A DNA stretch of 64,000 nt from Kitasatospora sp044457565 (GCF_044457565.1 NZ_JBITGZ010000010.1:62001-126000), one strand, 5' to 3'. Positions 17,301-26,417 are shown, counted from the first letter of the stretch. Made by a program: numbers and translations. The notes: generated by a model from the letters alone, not told the origin.

Positions 17301-17442
17301 AGCGCATCGCGGCATCGGCGACGCCTTCCACGCGCTCGGCCGGACCACCGACGCCCGGCGGGAATGGACGGTGGCGCAGCAGATCTTCACCGACCTCCGG
17401 CTACCCGAAGCCGACGACCTGGCGGGCCGCACGGGCAGCTGA
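14392..17442 (+). CDS. AfsR/SARP-family regulator (wHTH-BTAD-NB-ARC-TPR)
   Basis: A 1016-residue AfsR-type regulator. Residues 1-100 form the OmpR-like winged helix (FGLLGSIEAWSG...RQRCVLGVLLVDANRAVS), about 100-245 the BTAD domain (LDERLAGQLMLALYRSGRAADALTHYEAIRRQL). A STAND/NB-ARC ATPase comes next, with P-loop GAGGIGKTWLA near residue 307 and Walker B LIMLDNARDS. From about residue 660 there are tetratricopeptide repeats (LVGNLAIAHCLVGRTADSLPYYEQAM, LGNAHYLLGHYTDAARCFEQAL and further). Such proteins activate secondary-metabolite genes by binding direct repeats near -35 boxes. ATG 14392 is preferred over GTG 14383 because the G-run at 14378-14383 gives better spacing. It has no obvious cluster neighbour, so it may act in trans. 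Confidence 0.9.
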   Translation: MALEFGLLGSIEAWSGDQPIDVGPVRQRCVLGVLLVDANRAVSVDQLIDRVWGDHPPQRAQVSLYSYLSRLRRALAGPSDGVGGIERRSGGYVLDVDPSAVDLHRFRRLVTRARAVDDRQAAALLEQALGLWRGEALAGLDTPWVGELRDTLRQERLTVELDHADIRLRHGGHAQVLAELLARAEAHPLDERLAGQLMLALYRSGRAADALTHYEAIRRQLAQELGADPTPALQALYQQILVGDPVLTLTEQVGTAPVQPASTQAVPRQLPAPPPGFIGRTCELTRLDRFLDADAQQGGSVAIAAISGAGGIGKTWLALRWGHTHLALFPDGQLFANLRGYDPTGQPVAPQVVIRAFLNALGVPAAAVPADPDAQAGLYRSLVADRRMLIMLDNARDSNQVIPLLPGSPACTVLVTSRDRLGGLTTTHGAQYLALDGLTEAEGRQVLARALGSERLAAEPQAAAALLQRCANLPLALGVVAARAATHPGFPLAVLAAELDEAATRLDALTTGDLAADLRGVFETSYRALDVQAARVFALMGLAPGPDSSLAAIAGLAALPIPRTRALLQLLENAHLVQQPTPGRYRMHDLIRLYAAELAAERTSAAERTTATERLYQWYSATLAAAVGMVDHLMASPADQVEELPPHVLSFQDRETAWSWLDDEYASLLALIQLAAAEQQHGRVVALALGMRRLFLLGRRTEDWIDVYKIAAERAHRTTDLPAEADLVGNLAIAHCLVGRTADSLPYYEQAMALYQRLGDDIGIAGVAGNLGNAHYLLGHYTDAARCFEQALAAFRRRADARGEANALNSLGRLATLLGRTEQAQRRLDQALEIFRDLRDLHGVAHALVNTGVVRGRAAQWDRAAACHREALTLFREFRDRAGEAEALSKLATAQAQAQDGVDRDAGMAALALHEDALTIARAVADPDLQAEICNDRGETALLLGDPRAAARSHQSALHPGSSDRRERARAHRGIGDAFHALGRTTDARREWTVAQQIFTDLRLPEADDLAGRTGS

Positions 17443-17521
17443 TCGCCACGGGCAGGCCCCCCCTGCTGCTGGAGCCGGCCCCGCTGCCTGGAGGGAGCGG
17501 CCGACAGTTTCGCCCCGCACG

Positions 17522-17562
17522 CGCGCCAGGCCCCCCGGGAACGTCCCGAGAGGCCTGGCGCG
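17522..17562. terminator. Bidirectional hairpin between the SARP gene and ansP
   Basis: GCGCCAGGCC (17523-17532) pairs with GGCCTGGCGC (17552-17561), with one more C-G pair outside and an inner CGGGA/TCCCG stem. Two convergent genes end on either side. Confidence 0.8.
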
Positions 17563-17593
17563 GCGGTGTCGGCTCCGGGGAGCCGGCGCGTCC

Positions 17594-19054
17594 TCAGTCC
17601 TGATCCGCCTCGGCGGTCGCCTTGACCCGCCGGCGGACCAGGAACCAGCCGCCGACCAGCGCGGCCGCGATCAGCGGGAGGCAGGCGACCGTGGTGCGGC
17701 CGACACCGCCGTCCATCCACATGAGCACCAGGACGGCGGCGAGGAAGCCGAGCGTGACGATCTGGGTGTACGGGGCCCAGGGCAGCCGGTAGCCGGGCCG
17801 GGTGACCCTGCCGGCCTCGGCGCGCCGCCAGAACAGCAGCGAGCAGATCATGATCATGCCCCAGGTGCCGAGGATCCCGATCGAGGCGAAGTTGATGACC
17901 AGCTCGAACGCCTCGTCGGGCATGACGTAGTTCAGGGCCACGCCGAGCACACCGAACCCGGCGGTGAGCAGGATGCCGCCGTACGGCACGCCGCCCTTGT
18001 TCATCACGCCGGTGAACCTCGGCGCGGACCCGGACATCGACATCGAGCGCAGGATGCGGCCGGTGGAGTACAGGCCGGAGTTCAGGCTGGAGAGGGCGGC
18101 GGTGAGGACCACCAGGTTCATCACACCGGCCGCGCCGGGGATGCCCAGCTTCTCGAAGACGGTGACGAACGGGCTCCGGCCCGAGGAGTACGCGGTGTAC
18201 GGGAGCAGCAGCGCGAGCAGCACGACCGAGCCCACGTAGAACAGGCCGACGCGCCACATGATGGAGTTGATCGCCTTCGGCATGATCTTCTCGGGGTGCT
18301 CGGTCTCGCCCGCGGCGACGCCGCACAGCTCGACGGAGGCGTAGGCGAAGACCACGCCCTGGACGAGCAGCAGCATCGGCATCATGCCGTTGGGGAAGAT
18401 GCCACCGTTGTCGGTGACGTTGGCCAGGCCGGGAGTGTGGCCGCCGATGTCGTGCTGGGTGACGATCAGGAAGATGCCGACGAGCATGAAGGCGACCAGC
18501 GCGGCGACCTTGATGATCGCGAACCAGAACTCCATCTCGCCGAAGTACTTCACCGAGATCAGGTTGGCCGTGAGTACGACCGCGAGGGCGATCAGCGCCA
18601 GGATCCACTGCGGGACGCTGCTGAACATCGCCCAGAACTGGGCGTAGGTCGCGGCGGCCGTGATGTCCGCGATGGCGGTGGTCGACCAGTTGAGGAAGTA
18701 CAGCCAGCCCGCCGTGTACGCGCCCTTCTCGCCCATGAACTCACGGGCGTAGGAGACGAAGGCGCCGGAGGACGGCCGGTACAGGACCAGCTCGCCGAGC
18801 GCGCGCACCACGAAGAAGGCGAAGGCTCCGCAGACTGCGTACGCGATGAAGAGGGAGGGGCCCGCGTTCGCCATCCGGCCACCGGCGCCGAGGAAGAGCC
18901 CGGTGCCGATCGCGCCACCGATGGCGATCATGTTGACGTGGCGGGACTTCAGGTCCTTGCGGTACCCGGCGTCGCCTGCGTCGACGTGGCGGGAGGGCGC
19001 CGTCGGCGCGTCGGCGGCGGGCGGGTTGGCCGCAGTCAGTGTGCGGTCACTCAT
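17594..19054 (-). CDS. ansP: L-asparagine permease AnsP-type amino acid transporter
   Basis: A 486-residue APC-superfamily (AAT family) permease with about 12 transmembrane helices. It opens with the family signature LKSRHVNMIAIGGAIGTGLF, then ALGELVLYRPSSGAFVSYA, a stretch almost identical to that region of enterobacterial AnsP, as are SSLNSGLYSTGRILRSM and AINSIMWRVGLFYVGSVVLL. It probably imports L-asparagine by proton symport; related permeases carry GABA, proline or aromatic amino acids, so the substrate is likely but not proven. ATG 19054 is used; the open frame runs further upstream without family similarity. Transcribed alone, convergent with the SARP gene and divergent from the NIT kinase operon. 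Confidence 0.85.
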   Translation of the reverse strand: MSDRTLTAANPPAADAPTAPSRHVDAGDAGYRKDLKSRHVNMIAIGGAIGTGLFLGAGGRMANAGPSLFIAYAVCGAFAFFVVRALGELVLYRPSSGAFVSYAREFMGEKGAYTAGWLYFLNWSTTAIADITAAATYAQFWAMFSSVPQWILALIALAVVLTANLISVKYFGEMEFWFAIIKVAALVAFMLVGIFLIVTQHDIGGHTPGLANVTDNGGIFPNGMMPMLLLVQGVVFAYASVELCGVAAGETEHPEKIMPKAINSIMWRVGLFYVGSVVLLALLLPYTAYSSGRSPFVTVFEKLGIPGAAGVMNLVVLTAALSSLNSGLYSTGRILRSMSMSGSAPRFTGVMNKGGVPYGGILLTAGFGVLGVALNYVMPDEAFELVINFASIGILGTWGMIMICSLLFWRRAEAGRVTRPGYRLPWAPYTQIVTLGFLAAVLVLMWMDGGVGRTTVACLPLIAAALVGGWFLVRRRVKATAEADQD

Positions 19055-19672
19055 GGAGTTGGTTCGCCTTCGTGAGGGGAGAGGTTTCCTGCTCAGACCG
19101 GCCGCGACGGTGATGTGGGTGATCACGGTGGCAGGGCCTGACGGCTCATCCTGGCGGCAGGCAAGGCTTCTGGCAGTGGCCAATGTCACGTTCGGGGCGG
19201 ATTTGCGCAAGATCTGAGCTTTCTCCGCCGACGGGGCTCCACACGGTACCCCGCGCCGCAGCTCCGGCGCGGCGGGGGCGCGCGCGGCCGGTCCACGCTC
19301 CGCCCGTCGCGGTGGCCCCGGCCGATCAGCTCCAGGAGCCGGCACCGACCCCGGCCAGGTCGCCGTTGGCTACTGTCACGGCCTGTCACCCCAGCGTCTG
19401 CGTCGTCGGCAAGAAGATCACCCCGGGAAGCTTCCTGACGGTCGATCAGTTGGTTAGGCTTCCATGGGTTTCGAAGACATGATCGATCGCCGCCACTATG
19501 ATCGGCCCGTATCGTGTCAGGTACGCGCCCAATGGAGGCTCTTCCCCAGCAGCGGCTGATGCACCGTCACTTGAATGCCAGCACCCCCTCCGCTCGACCC
19601 TCAAAGGCGCGCCATGACTTCTGACCAGCAAGGCCTGATCGCCCGACCACCCGTGGCCGCAGGGTGGGTCCG
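19055..19672. promoter_or_regulatory. Divergent promoter region between ansP and the NIT-kinase operon
   Basis: A 618-bp gap with no convincing gene. The right part is locally AT-richer and contains a TATGAT -10-like box (19497-19502) on the plus strand, upstream of the kinase operon, and small palindromes GGAAGCTTCC (about 19429-19438) and GATCGATC (19481-19488). No good -35 was found at the expected distance. The left half shows nothing distinctive. Confidence 0.4.
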
Positions 19673-22000
19673 GTGAGGATCACCCGCAAACTGGCCGTAC
19701 TCGCCACGGTGCCGCTGCTCGCGGTGGTCGCCTTCGCGGCGCTCGCGCTGCGCATCACCGCCGGACAGGTGTTCGGGGCGGCACAGCTGCGCTCGATGGT
19801 GGCCATCAGCGCCCAGGCCGGCGACCTGACACATCAGTTGCAGCGCGAACGCACCTGCGCCGCGGCTCTGCTGACCCGCGAGGCGGATCCCGACCGGACC
19901 AACGCCTACCTCCGGCAGATCCAGGCCACCGACGAGAGCATCACGGAGTACCGCCGGCTGCGCGGGCGGCTGCACGGGCCCCGGGGCATCACCCTCGGGC
20001 TCCTGAGGCAGGTGGACGCCGACCTGGCGGACCTGCCCGCGCTGCGCAAGCAGGTGGAGTCGAGCCCGAGCACCGCGCTGTCCGCGACCACCTTCCACTA
20101 CCGGATCGTCATCGCCGATCTGCTGGCCTACCGGGGCGACGTCGCCGAGGCCGGACGCGCCGGGGCGAGTCTCGCGGACCGGATCAACAGCGGAGTGGCC
20201 CTGGCCCGGGCCCAGGAGGCGGTGAGCCAGCAGGAGGTCGCGGTACTGACCTCGCAGGCCTCCGGCGTCCTCACCCCGGCCGCGCAGCAGGCGATCACCG
20301 CCACCCGCACCGGGTACACCGAGGCCGTCCTGGAGTTCCAGCGGACGGCCACCCCGGAGTGGCAGACCTGGCTGGACCGGTCGCTGACCGGTGCCGGGAT
20401 CATCGCGGCGGGCCGGCTGGAGGATGCCGTGGCCCGCGCCAGGCCGGGCCGCCCCCTGCCGCTGGACGCGAGCTGGACGACGGTGATGGACGAGCGGACC
20501 GACCGGCTCCAGCAGGTCGAGCAGAAGGTCGACGCCTCGGCACTCGCCGACGTCACCGCCTTCCGCAACACCCAGCGCAAGTGGGCCCTGAGCGAGGGCG
20601 TGGCGGTACTGCTGGCGGTGGTCTCGGTGATCATCCTCGCGCTCCGGCTGGGCCGGCCGATGATCCGGGAGCTGCGCCGGCTCCGCGACGCCGCGCACGC
20701 CGTCGCCCACGAGCGCCTGCCGGCGGCCGTGGCCGCCCTGTCGGCGGGAGGCGCACTCGGCGGGGCGACGCCCGAGGAGTTCGCCGCCGCGGCGGGCGAC
20801 CCGGTCAAGGTCCGCGGCCGGGACGAGATCGCCGAGGTCGGCGCCGCCTTCAACACCGTCAGCCGGGAGGCGGTGCGGATCGCAGCCGAGCAGGCGGCCA
20901 TGCGCGACCGGATGGGCACCGTCTTCGTCGGCCTGGCCCGCCGGTCCGACCGGCTGACCGGCGCACTGGTCCGGGCACTCGACGCGGCCGAACGGGACGA
21001 GCCCGACCCCGAGCGGCTGGCCCGGCTCTTCGAGCTCGACCACCTGGCCAGCAGGATGCGGCGCAACAACCACAGCCTGCTCGTCCTCGGTGGCGAGGCG
21101 ACGGCCCGGGTACGGTCGACCGACGCCCCGATCGAGGACGTCCTCCGAGCAGCACTGGCCCAGATCGAGCGCTACACGCGGGTCGACGTCGGGACCACGG
21201 ACCAGGGCGTGCTGCTCCAGGGCCGGGCGGTGGATCACCTGGTCCACCTCTTCGCCGAGCTGCTCGACAACGCCACCGCGTACTCCAGGCCCGAGACCCG
21301 GGTGACCGCCGAGGCCAGGCTGCTGACGGACCGGCTGGTGGTCCAGATCTGCGACCAGGGCATCGGACTGGCCGAGGACGGCTGGGACTCCGCCAACGAG
21401 AAGCTGGCCGCACCCTCCCCGGTCGAGGTCGCCGCCGTCCGCGCGATGGGGCTGACCGTGGTGGGCCACCTGGCGTCCTGGTACGGGATCAGGGTCGAAC
21501 TGCGCCCGCGGCCGGGCGGCGGCACCATCGCCGAGGTCACCCTTCCGGACGCCGTGTTCGGCGTGGCCAAGGCGGCCGAGCTGCCTCCCGTCCCGGCCCC
21601 GGTCGCGACTTCGGGCGCGTCGGTGCTCCCGGTCGCGCCGGAGGTGCCGGCACTGCCACCCGGTGCCGCACCGGCACCCGCCCCACCGGAACCGACGACC
21701 GCCGGCACCGCCGACGCTGTCGGCACCAGCGACACCAACGGCACCACCGGGAGCGGCCTGCCCAGGCGCAGGCGCCCGACGGCTGCCACCACCGATCCCG
21801 CCCCGCTCCAGGCGGCGCCCCCGAGCGCTCCCGAATCCCCGGCGCCCGCCCCTCGGCCCTCGCACGGGCTGGCGCACCGCGACCCGCAGCAGGTCTCGGC
21901 CTCGATGGCCGCGTACGCCCGCGGTATCGGCGCCAGCCGCGCCGGACGCGGCGCCCCCAAGCCACTCCTGTCCGATCCGAAGCAGAAGGAAGACGCATGA
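19673..22000 (+). CDS. NIT-domain sensor kinase-like ATPase (CvnA-type)
   Basis: A 775-residue membrane sensor. TM1 is at the N-terminus (KLAVLATVPLLAVVAFAALAL). An extracytoplasmic NIT (nitrate/nitrite-sensing-like) helical domain spans about residues 40-300 (QRERTCAAALLTREAD, LADRINSGVALARAQEAV), TM2 is VAVLLAVVSVIILAL, followed by HAMP (RDAAHAVAHERLP...RDEIAEVGAAFNTV) and an HATPase domain with N-box AELLDNATAYSRP. The H-box equivalent (ARRSDRLTGALVRALDAAE) has no histidine, so classical autophosphorylation is doubtful. A Pro/Ala-rich tail follows. GTG 19673 is chosen because AGGG at 19661-19664 is 8 nt upstream; GTG 19664 is the alternative. The stop overlaps the Roadblock gene's ATG. Confidence 0.87.
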   Translation: MRITRKLAVLATVPLLAVVAFAALALRITAGQVFGAAQLRSMVAISAQAGDLTHQLQRERTCAAALLTREADPDRTNAYLRQIQATDESITEYRRLRGRLHGPRGITLGLLRQVDADLADLPALRKQVESSPSTALSATTFHYRIVIADLLAYRGDVAEAGRAGASLADRINSGVALARAQEAVSQQEVAVLTSQASGVLTPAAQQAITATRTGYTEAVLEFQRTATPEWQTWLDRSLTGAGIIAAGRLEDAVARARPGRPLPLDASWTTVMDERTDRLQQVEQKVDASALADVTAFRNTQRKWALSEGVAVLLAVVSVIILALRLGRPMIRELRRLRDAAHAVAHERLPAAVAALSAGGALGGATPEEFAAAAGDPVKVRGRDEIAEVGAAFNTVSREAVRIAAEQAAMRDRMGTVFVGLARRSDRLTGALVRALDAAERDEPDPERLARLFELDHLASRMRRNNHSLLVLGGEATARVRSTDAPIEDVLRAALAQIERYTRVDVGTTDQGVLLQGRAVDHLVHLFAELLDNATAYSRPETRVTAEARLLTDRLVVQICDQGIGLAEDGWDSANEKLAAPSPVEVAAVRAMGLTVVGHLASWYGIRVELRPRPGGGTIAEVTLPDAVFGVAKAAELPPVPAPVATSGASVLPVAPEVPALPPGAAPAPAPPEPTTAGTADAVGTSDTNGTTGSGLPRRRRPTAATTDPAPLQAAPPSAPESPAPAPRPSHGLAHRDPQQVSASMAAYARGIGASRAGRGAPKPLLSDPKQKEDA

Positions 22001-22410
22001 CCTCCCCATCGACGCACGATCTCGACTGGCTGCTGAACGACTTCGCGGCCCGGGTCCCGGAGATCACCCACGCGGTGGCGGTCTCCGCCGACGGCCTGCT
22101 GATCGCGGCCACCCGCGGGGTCGGCACGGAGCACGCCGACCAGCTCTCCGCGATCGCGTCAGGGCTGGTCAGCCTGCTGGCCGGCGCCGCACGGCTGTTG
22201 CAGGCGGAACCGGTGATCAGCAACCTGACCGAGCTGCAGGGCGGCTTCCTGTTCTCCATGGCGGTCAGCAGCGGTGCCTCACTGCTGGTCCTGACCTCCA
22301 AGGCCTGCGACATCGGGCAGGTCTCCTTCGAGCTGGCCGAGCTCATCAACAAGGTCGGCCCGCAGCTGACCCCCGCGGCCCGCGCCAAGCTCCTCGACAG
22401 CACCTCCTGA
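21997..22410 (+). CDS. Roadblock/LC7 domain protein (CvnB-type)
   Basis: A 137-residue Roadblock/LC7 protein. It opens LDWLLNDFAARVPEITHAVAVSADGLLIA, the same fold and pattern as the CvnB at 2727-3134, and continues ADQLSAIASGLVSLLAGAARLL. It starts at an ATG overlapping the kinase stop (ATGA) with AGAAGGA upstream. Unlike a full conservon, no DUF742 or GTPase gene follows; the next gene, 44 bp on, is an ABC transporter binding protein. It is likely the kinase's cytosolic partner. Confidence 0.9.
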   Translation: MTSPSTHDLDWLLNDFAARVPEITHAVAVSADGLLIAATRGVGTEHADQLSAIASGLVSLLAGAARLLQAEPVISNLTELQGGFLFSMAVSSGASLLVLTSKACDIGQVSFELAELINKVGPQLTPAARAKLLDSTS

Positions 22411-22454
22411 TCGACCGTCAGCTCCGGCCCGTCCCCCTACCCCCGGGAGCACTC

Positions 22455-23648
22455 GTGTCACCGATCCGCAGACGCCGCTCGGCCCTCCCCCTCCTCACCG
22501 CCCTGCTGCTCGCGACCGGCTGCGCCGGCGGCCACGGCGGCGGTGACACGGCCGGGGGCGGCCCGAGCACGGTGAAGATCGGGCTGCTGGCGTCGCTCTC
22601 CGGGACGTACAAGTCCGTCGGCACCGATCTGCGGGACGGCTTCCAGCTGTACCTGGACACCCACGGCGGCGTGCTCGGCGGCCACGGCGTCGATCTGGTG
22701 ACCGCCGACGAGGGCGACGGTGCGCCGACCGCCCTGCCGGCCGCCACCAAGCTGGTCAAGCAGGACAAGGTCCTCGCCGTCACCGGGGTGGTCGGCGCGG
22801 GCTCGGTCGCCGCGATCTCGCCGCTGCTCGGCGAGGCCGGGATCCCCCTGGTCAGCTCCAACGGCCGCCCCGAGGTCAAGGACGTGAGCCACCAGTGGAG
22901 CACCAGCTTCATGTCCGACGAGCCGGGAGCCGCGATCGCCCAGTACGTGCGTGAGACCGTCGACGGGCCGGTGTACGCGATCGGACCCGACTACCAGGGC
23001 GGCTGGGACGAGCTGCGCGGCTTCACCGACGCGTTCGGCAAGGCCGGCGGGCAGCTCGCCGACCCCGGAGGCAAGACGACCTTCACGCCGTTCCCGGGCA
23101 CCACCGACTTCACCCCCTACCTCAACAAGATCAAGAACTCCAAGGCCAAGGCGGTGTACTGCTTCTACGCCGGCAGCGCGGCGGTCGACTTCGTCAAGCA
23201 GTACGCCCAGTCCGACCTGGCCGGCACCCCGCTGTACGCCGCCGGGTTCCTCACCGAGGGCGGGGTGCTCACCGCCCAGGGCGATGCCGCCAAGGGCATC
23301 CGCTCGGTGCTCAACTACGCCCCGGACCTCGACAACGCGGCCAACCGGGCGTTCGTCTCGGCCTGGCAGTCCAAGCACCAGTCCCCGCCCACCACGTACG
23401 CGATGGCCTCCTACGACGCCGCCGCCGTACTCGACAAGGCGATCGGCGCGGCGGGCGACAAGCTCGACCCCGAGACGCTGAACACCGCGATCGCCGGCCT
23501 GGGCCAGATCGACAGCCCCCGCGGCACCTGGCAGTTCGGTCGGAACACCCACTCGCCGGTGCAGAAGTGGTACCTGCGCGAGGTCAAGAGCGACGGCCGC
23601 GCACTGTCCAACCAGATGGTCCAGGACCTCGCCACCATCGGGAACTGA
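22455..23648 (+). CDS. Branched-chain amino acid-type ABC transporter substrate-binding lipoprotein
   Basis: A 397-residue periplasmic-binding-protein type I. A signal sequence with lipobox-like LLATGC (Cys23) indicates a lipid-anchored extracellular protein. The mature part begins VKIGLLASLSGTYKSVGTDLRDGFQLYLD, standard for LivJ/LivK and amide/urea-binding relatives; GAGSVAAISPLLGEAGIPLVSSN lines the ligand cleft. It starts at GTG 22455 (GGGAG upstream), 44 bp after the Roadblock gene and 23 bp before the first permease. Ligand unknown: leucine-type amino acids, short amides or urea are possible for the family. Confidence 0.88.
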   Translation: MSPIRRRRSALPLLTALLLATGCAGGHGGGDTAGGGPSTVKIGLLASLSGTYKSVGTDLRDGFQLYLDTHGGVLGGHGVDLVTADEGDGAPTALPAATKLVKQDKVLAVTGVVGAGSVAAISPLLGEAGIPLVSSNGRPEVKDVSHQWSTSFMSDEPGAAIAQYVRETVDGPVYAIGPDYQGGWDELRGFTDAFGKAGGQLADPGGKTTFTPFPGTTDFTPYLNKIKNSKAKAVYCFYAGSAAVDFVKQYAQSDLAGTPLYAAGFLTEGGVLTAQGDAAKGIRSVLNYAPDLDNAANRAFVSAWQSKHQSPPTTYAMASYDAAAVLDKAIGAAGDKLDPETLNTAIAGLGQIDSPRGTWQFGRNTHSPVQKWYLREVKSDGRALSNQMVQDLATIGN

Positions 23649-23671
23649 CCGGGCATCGGAGAGGGGGACCG

Positions 23672-24541
23672 ATGGGCCTGATCGACGCACACCTGGTGCC
23701 GGCCGTGGACGGTGTGGCCTACGGGTTGCTGCTGTACGTCGCGGCGGCCGGGCTGACCCTGGCGTTCGGTACGGGTGACGTCCTCAACCTTGCCCACGGC
23801 ACCCTCTACGCCGTCGGCGCGTACACGGCCGCCGCCCTGTCGGACGGCTCGTGGGGCGGGCTGCTGCTCGCCCTGGCCGTCGGCACCGCGGCGGCCGGTG
23901 CCGGGGGCGGGCTGCTCGCCGCGCTCACCGAGCCCGTACGCCGGCGCGGCCACCTCGCCCAGGCGCTGCTCACCGCCGGCGTGGCGCTGGTCGGCGGCGA
24001 TCTGCTCAGCACGGCCGCCGGGCCCGACGACCTGCCGGTCGCCCTGCCGGCGGCGCTCGACCACAGCGCCGACCTCTCCGGGCACCGCTACCCGGTCTAC
24101 CGGCTGGCCTTCATCCTGGTGGCCGTGGTGCTGGCGGCGGCCGGGCAGCTCATGCTCCGCCGTACCAGGGCCGGCGCACTGCTGCGGGCCACGGTGGACG
24201 ACTCCGCGATGGTCGCCGGCCTCGGCACCGACCCGCGCCTGGTCCACGCCGCAGTGCTCACGGGCGCCGGGGCGCTCGCGGGCCTCGCGGGTGTCCTCGG
24301 CGCTCCCATCATCGGCCCGGGCCCGCGCACGGCGGAGACGGTACTGCTGCTCTCACTGATCGTGGTGGTGCTGGGCGGCCTGGGCTCGGTGCTGGGCGCG
24401 CTGGTGGCGGCGGTGGCCGTGGGCGAGGTGCAGACCCTCGGCGTCGACCTGGTGCCGGACCTCGCCCCCTACCTCCTGTTCGCGGCGATGGCCGCAGCCC
24501 TGGTCCTGCGCCGCGGCGGCGCCACCGGAGCGCGCGGATGA
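23672..24541 (+). CDS. livH: ABC transporter permease, LivH type
   Basis: A 289-residue inner-membrane permease of the branched-chain amino acid family, with about eight hydrophobic helices. The family N-terminal region GLTLAFGTGDVLNLAHGTLYAVGAYTAA and the cytoplasmic coupling loop TRAGALLRATVDDSAMVAGLGTD are clear. Starts at ATG 23672 after GGAGAGGGGG. The stop overlaps livM (ATGA). Confidence 0.9.
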   Translation: MGLIDAHLVPAVDGVAYGLLLYVAAAGLTLAFGTGDVLNLAHGTLYAVGAYTAAALSDGSWGGLLLALAVGTAAAGAGGGLLAALTEPVRRRGHLAQALLTAGVALVGGDLLSTAAGPDDLPVALPAALDHSADLSGHRYPVYRLAFILVAVVLAAAGQLMLRRTRAGALLRATVDDSAMVAGLGTDPRLVHAAVLTGAGALAGLAGVLGAPIIGPGPRTAETVLLLSLIVVVLGGLGSVLGALVAAVAVGEVQTLGVDLVPDLAPYLLFAAMAAALVLRRGGATGARG

Positions 24542-25677
24542 CCGAGTCCGGGGCGGGCACCCCGAAGGCCGTCCGGCCGATCCGGCCGGCTGCGACGCCA
24601 TCGGCCGGCGCCACACGCACGGCGCGGTCGGTGCTGTCAGCGCTGTCCACGCGGTCCACGCGGTCGGCCTTCGGCAGGAGGGCGGACGTGGCCGGCTGGG
24701 CCCTGCTGCTGACCTCGCTCGCGCTGTTCGCCGTGCCGGCGTTCGTCGAGGAGTCGACGCTCGGCCTGCTCACCCCGATACCCGCGCTCGGTCTGGTCGC
24801 CGTCGGCGTCACCGTGCTCACCGGCCGGGCCGGACTCCCCACCCTCGGCCAGGCCGCCCCGTACGCGGTCGGCGCCTACACCACCGCCCTGCTGGGCCGG
24901 GCGGGCGTCGACGTCGGGCCGGTGCAGATCGCCGCCGCCGCGTCGGCGGCCGCGCTGTTCGCCCTGCTGACCGGGCCGATCGTGGCCCGGGCCCGAGGGG
25001 TGACGACGCTGATGATCACACTGGCCCTGGGAGAACTGACCGCAACCGCGGCCGCCCGCTGGAGTTCGGTCACCGGCGGCACCGACGGCCTGTCGGGCAT
25101 GGCGCCGGTCCGCGTGCTCTGGGGTACGACGCCGCTGACCGGCGATCCGGCCGTCTACCGGTACGCGATCACCGTCGCCGCCCTCACGGTCACGGCGACG
25201 GTACTGGCGCTGCGCTCGCCGCTCGGCGTCCTGCTCGCCGGGTGCCGCGACCACGAGGCGCGGATGCGCGCGAGCGGCCACCAGGTCACCCGTGTGTTCC
25301 TCGGCGCCCAGGTGTGGGCCGCGGCCCTGGCGGGAGTGGGCGGCCACCTGCTGGTGACCGCGCAGCGCTACGTCTCGCCCGCCGACGTCGGCTTCACCAC
25401 CTCCTCGCTCTGCCTGCTGGCCGCCGTACTCGGCGGCATGGCCTCGCCGCTCGGCGCGCTCGTCGGAACGGCGCTGGTACTGCTCACCCGGGACCAGCTC
25501 GCCGCCCGGTGGCCGGGACACGGCCCGCTGCTGCTCGGCGCGCTGTTCATCGCCGCCGTGTACCTGCTGCCGCGCGGGCTCGCCGGCATCCGCCTCCCCC
25601 GGCGCCCCCTCCGCCGCCGGCCGGCGGCCTCCTCCCCCCACCCGACCCGTCCCCGCTTCCCGGAGGCCGGCCCGTGA
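24538..25677 (+). CDS. livM: ABC transporter permease, LivM type
   Basis: A 379-residue permease, partner of LivH. The N-terminal 55 residues are a poorly conserved Ala/Thr/Arg-rich cytoplasmic extension. Then come about nine helices, including GLVAVGVTVLTGRAGLPTLGQAAPYAVGAY, and the coupling segment GCRDHEARMRASGHQVTRV. A short basic Pro-rich tail ends the protein. Start overlaps livH and stop overlaps livG, so all subunits are translation-coupled. Confidence 0.9.
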   Translation: MTESGAGTPKAVRPIRPAATPSAGATRTARSVLSALSTRSTRSAFGRRADVAGWALLLTSLALFAVPAFVEESTLGLLTPIPALGLVAVGVTVLTGRAGLPTLGQAAPYAVGAYTTALLGRAGVDVGPVQIAAAASAAALFALLTGPIVARARGVTTLMITLALGELTATAAARWSSVTGGTDGLSGMAPVRVLWGTTPLTGDPAVYRYAITVAALTVTATVLALRSPLGVLLAGCRDHEARMRASGHQVTRVFLGAQVWAAALAGVGGHLLVTAQRYVSPADVGFTTSSLCLLAAVLGGMASPLGALVGTALVLLTRDQLAARWPGHGPLLLGALFIAAVYLLPRGLAGIRLPRRPLRRRPAASSPHPTRPRFPEAGP

Positions 25678-26417
25678 ACGCTCTGCTCAGCCTCACCCGA
25701 GTGACCCGCCGCTACGGCGCACTGGCCGCCGTCGACCGGCTCGACCTGACGGTCCGGCCCGGGGCACGCCACGCCGTGATCGGGCCCAACGGCGCGGGCA
25801 AGTCCACCCTGCTCGGCCTGGTCGCCGGCACCGTCGCACCGTCGGGCGGCCGGATCGTGCTCGACCGACGGGACATCACCGGCACCGACCCGGCCCGACG
25901 CTCCCGCCTCGGCATAGCCCGCACCTTCCAACAGCCCGCGGTACTCGGCAGCCTCAGCGCCCTGGACAACGTGGCACTGGCCGCCTGGCGGCACACCGAA
26001 CTACGCGGGCTCTGGCGCCCCCGCCGCTACCGGGAACTCGGGCGCCGCTGCCTCGACCACCTCGACCAGGTCGGCCTCGCCCACCTGGCCTCCCACACCG
26101 CCGGCCAGCTGTCGCACGGCCAGCAGCGGCTGGTGGAGATCGCGGCCGCGCTCGCCGCGCGGCCCCGGATCCTGCTGCTGGACGAGCCGGCCGCCGGCCT
26201 GAGCGAGGAGGACACCGACCGGCTGACGACGGTCCTGCGACAGTTGCCCGCCGAGGTCGCCGTCCTGCTCGTCGAGCACAATCTCGCCTTCGTCAACGCG
26301 CTCGCCACGAGGGTCACCGTGCTGCACGAGGGCCGGCCCATCGCCGACGGCACGCCGGAGGAGATCAGCGCCGACCCCGCCGTCCGGGAGGCCTACCTCG
26401 ATCCCCGGTCCAGGTGA
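25674..26417 (+). CDS. livG: ABC transporter ATP-binding protein, LivG type
   Basis: A 247-residue ABC ATPase. Walker A is GPNGAGKST, the Q-loop lies in ARTFQQPAV, the signature reads LSHGQQRLVEIAAAL, Walker B ILLLDEPAAGL, and the switch His is in VEHNLAFV. The PAAGLS sequence after Walker B is typical of LivG. GTG start overlaps the livM stop (GTGA). The LSGGQ motif is LSHGQ, a tolerated variant. Confidence 0.9.
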   Translation: MNALLSLTRVTRRYGALAAVDRLDLTVRPGARHAVIGPNGAGKSTLLGLVAGTVAPSGGRIVLDRRDITGTDPARRSRLGIARTFQQPAVLGSLSALDNVALAAWRHTELRGLWRPRRYRELGRRCLDHLDQVGLAHLASHTAGQLSHGQQRLVEIAAALAARPRILLLDEPAAGLSEEDTDRLTTVLRQLPAEVAVLLVEHNLAFVNALATRVTVLHEGRPIADGTPEEISADPAVREAYLDPRSR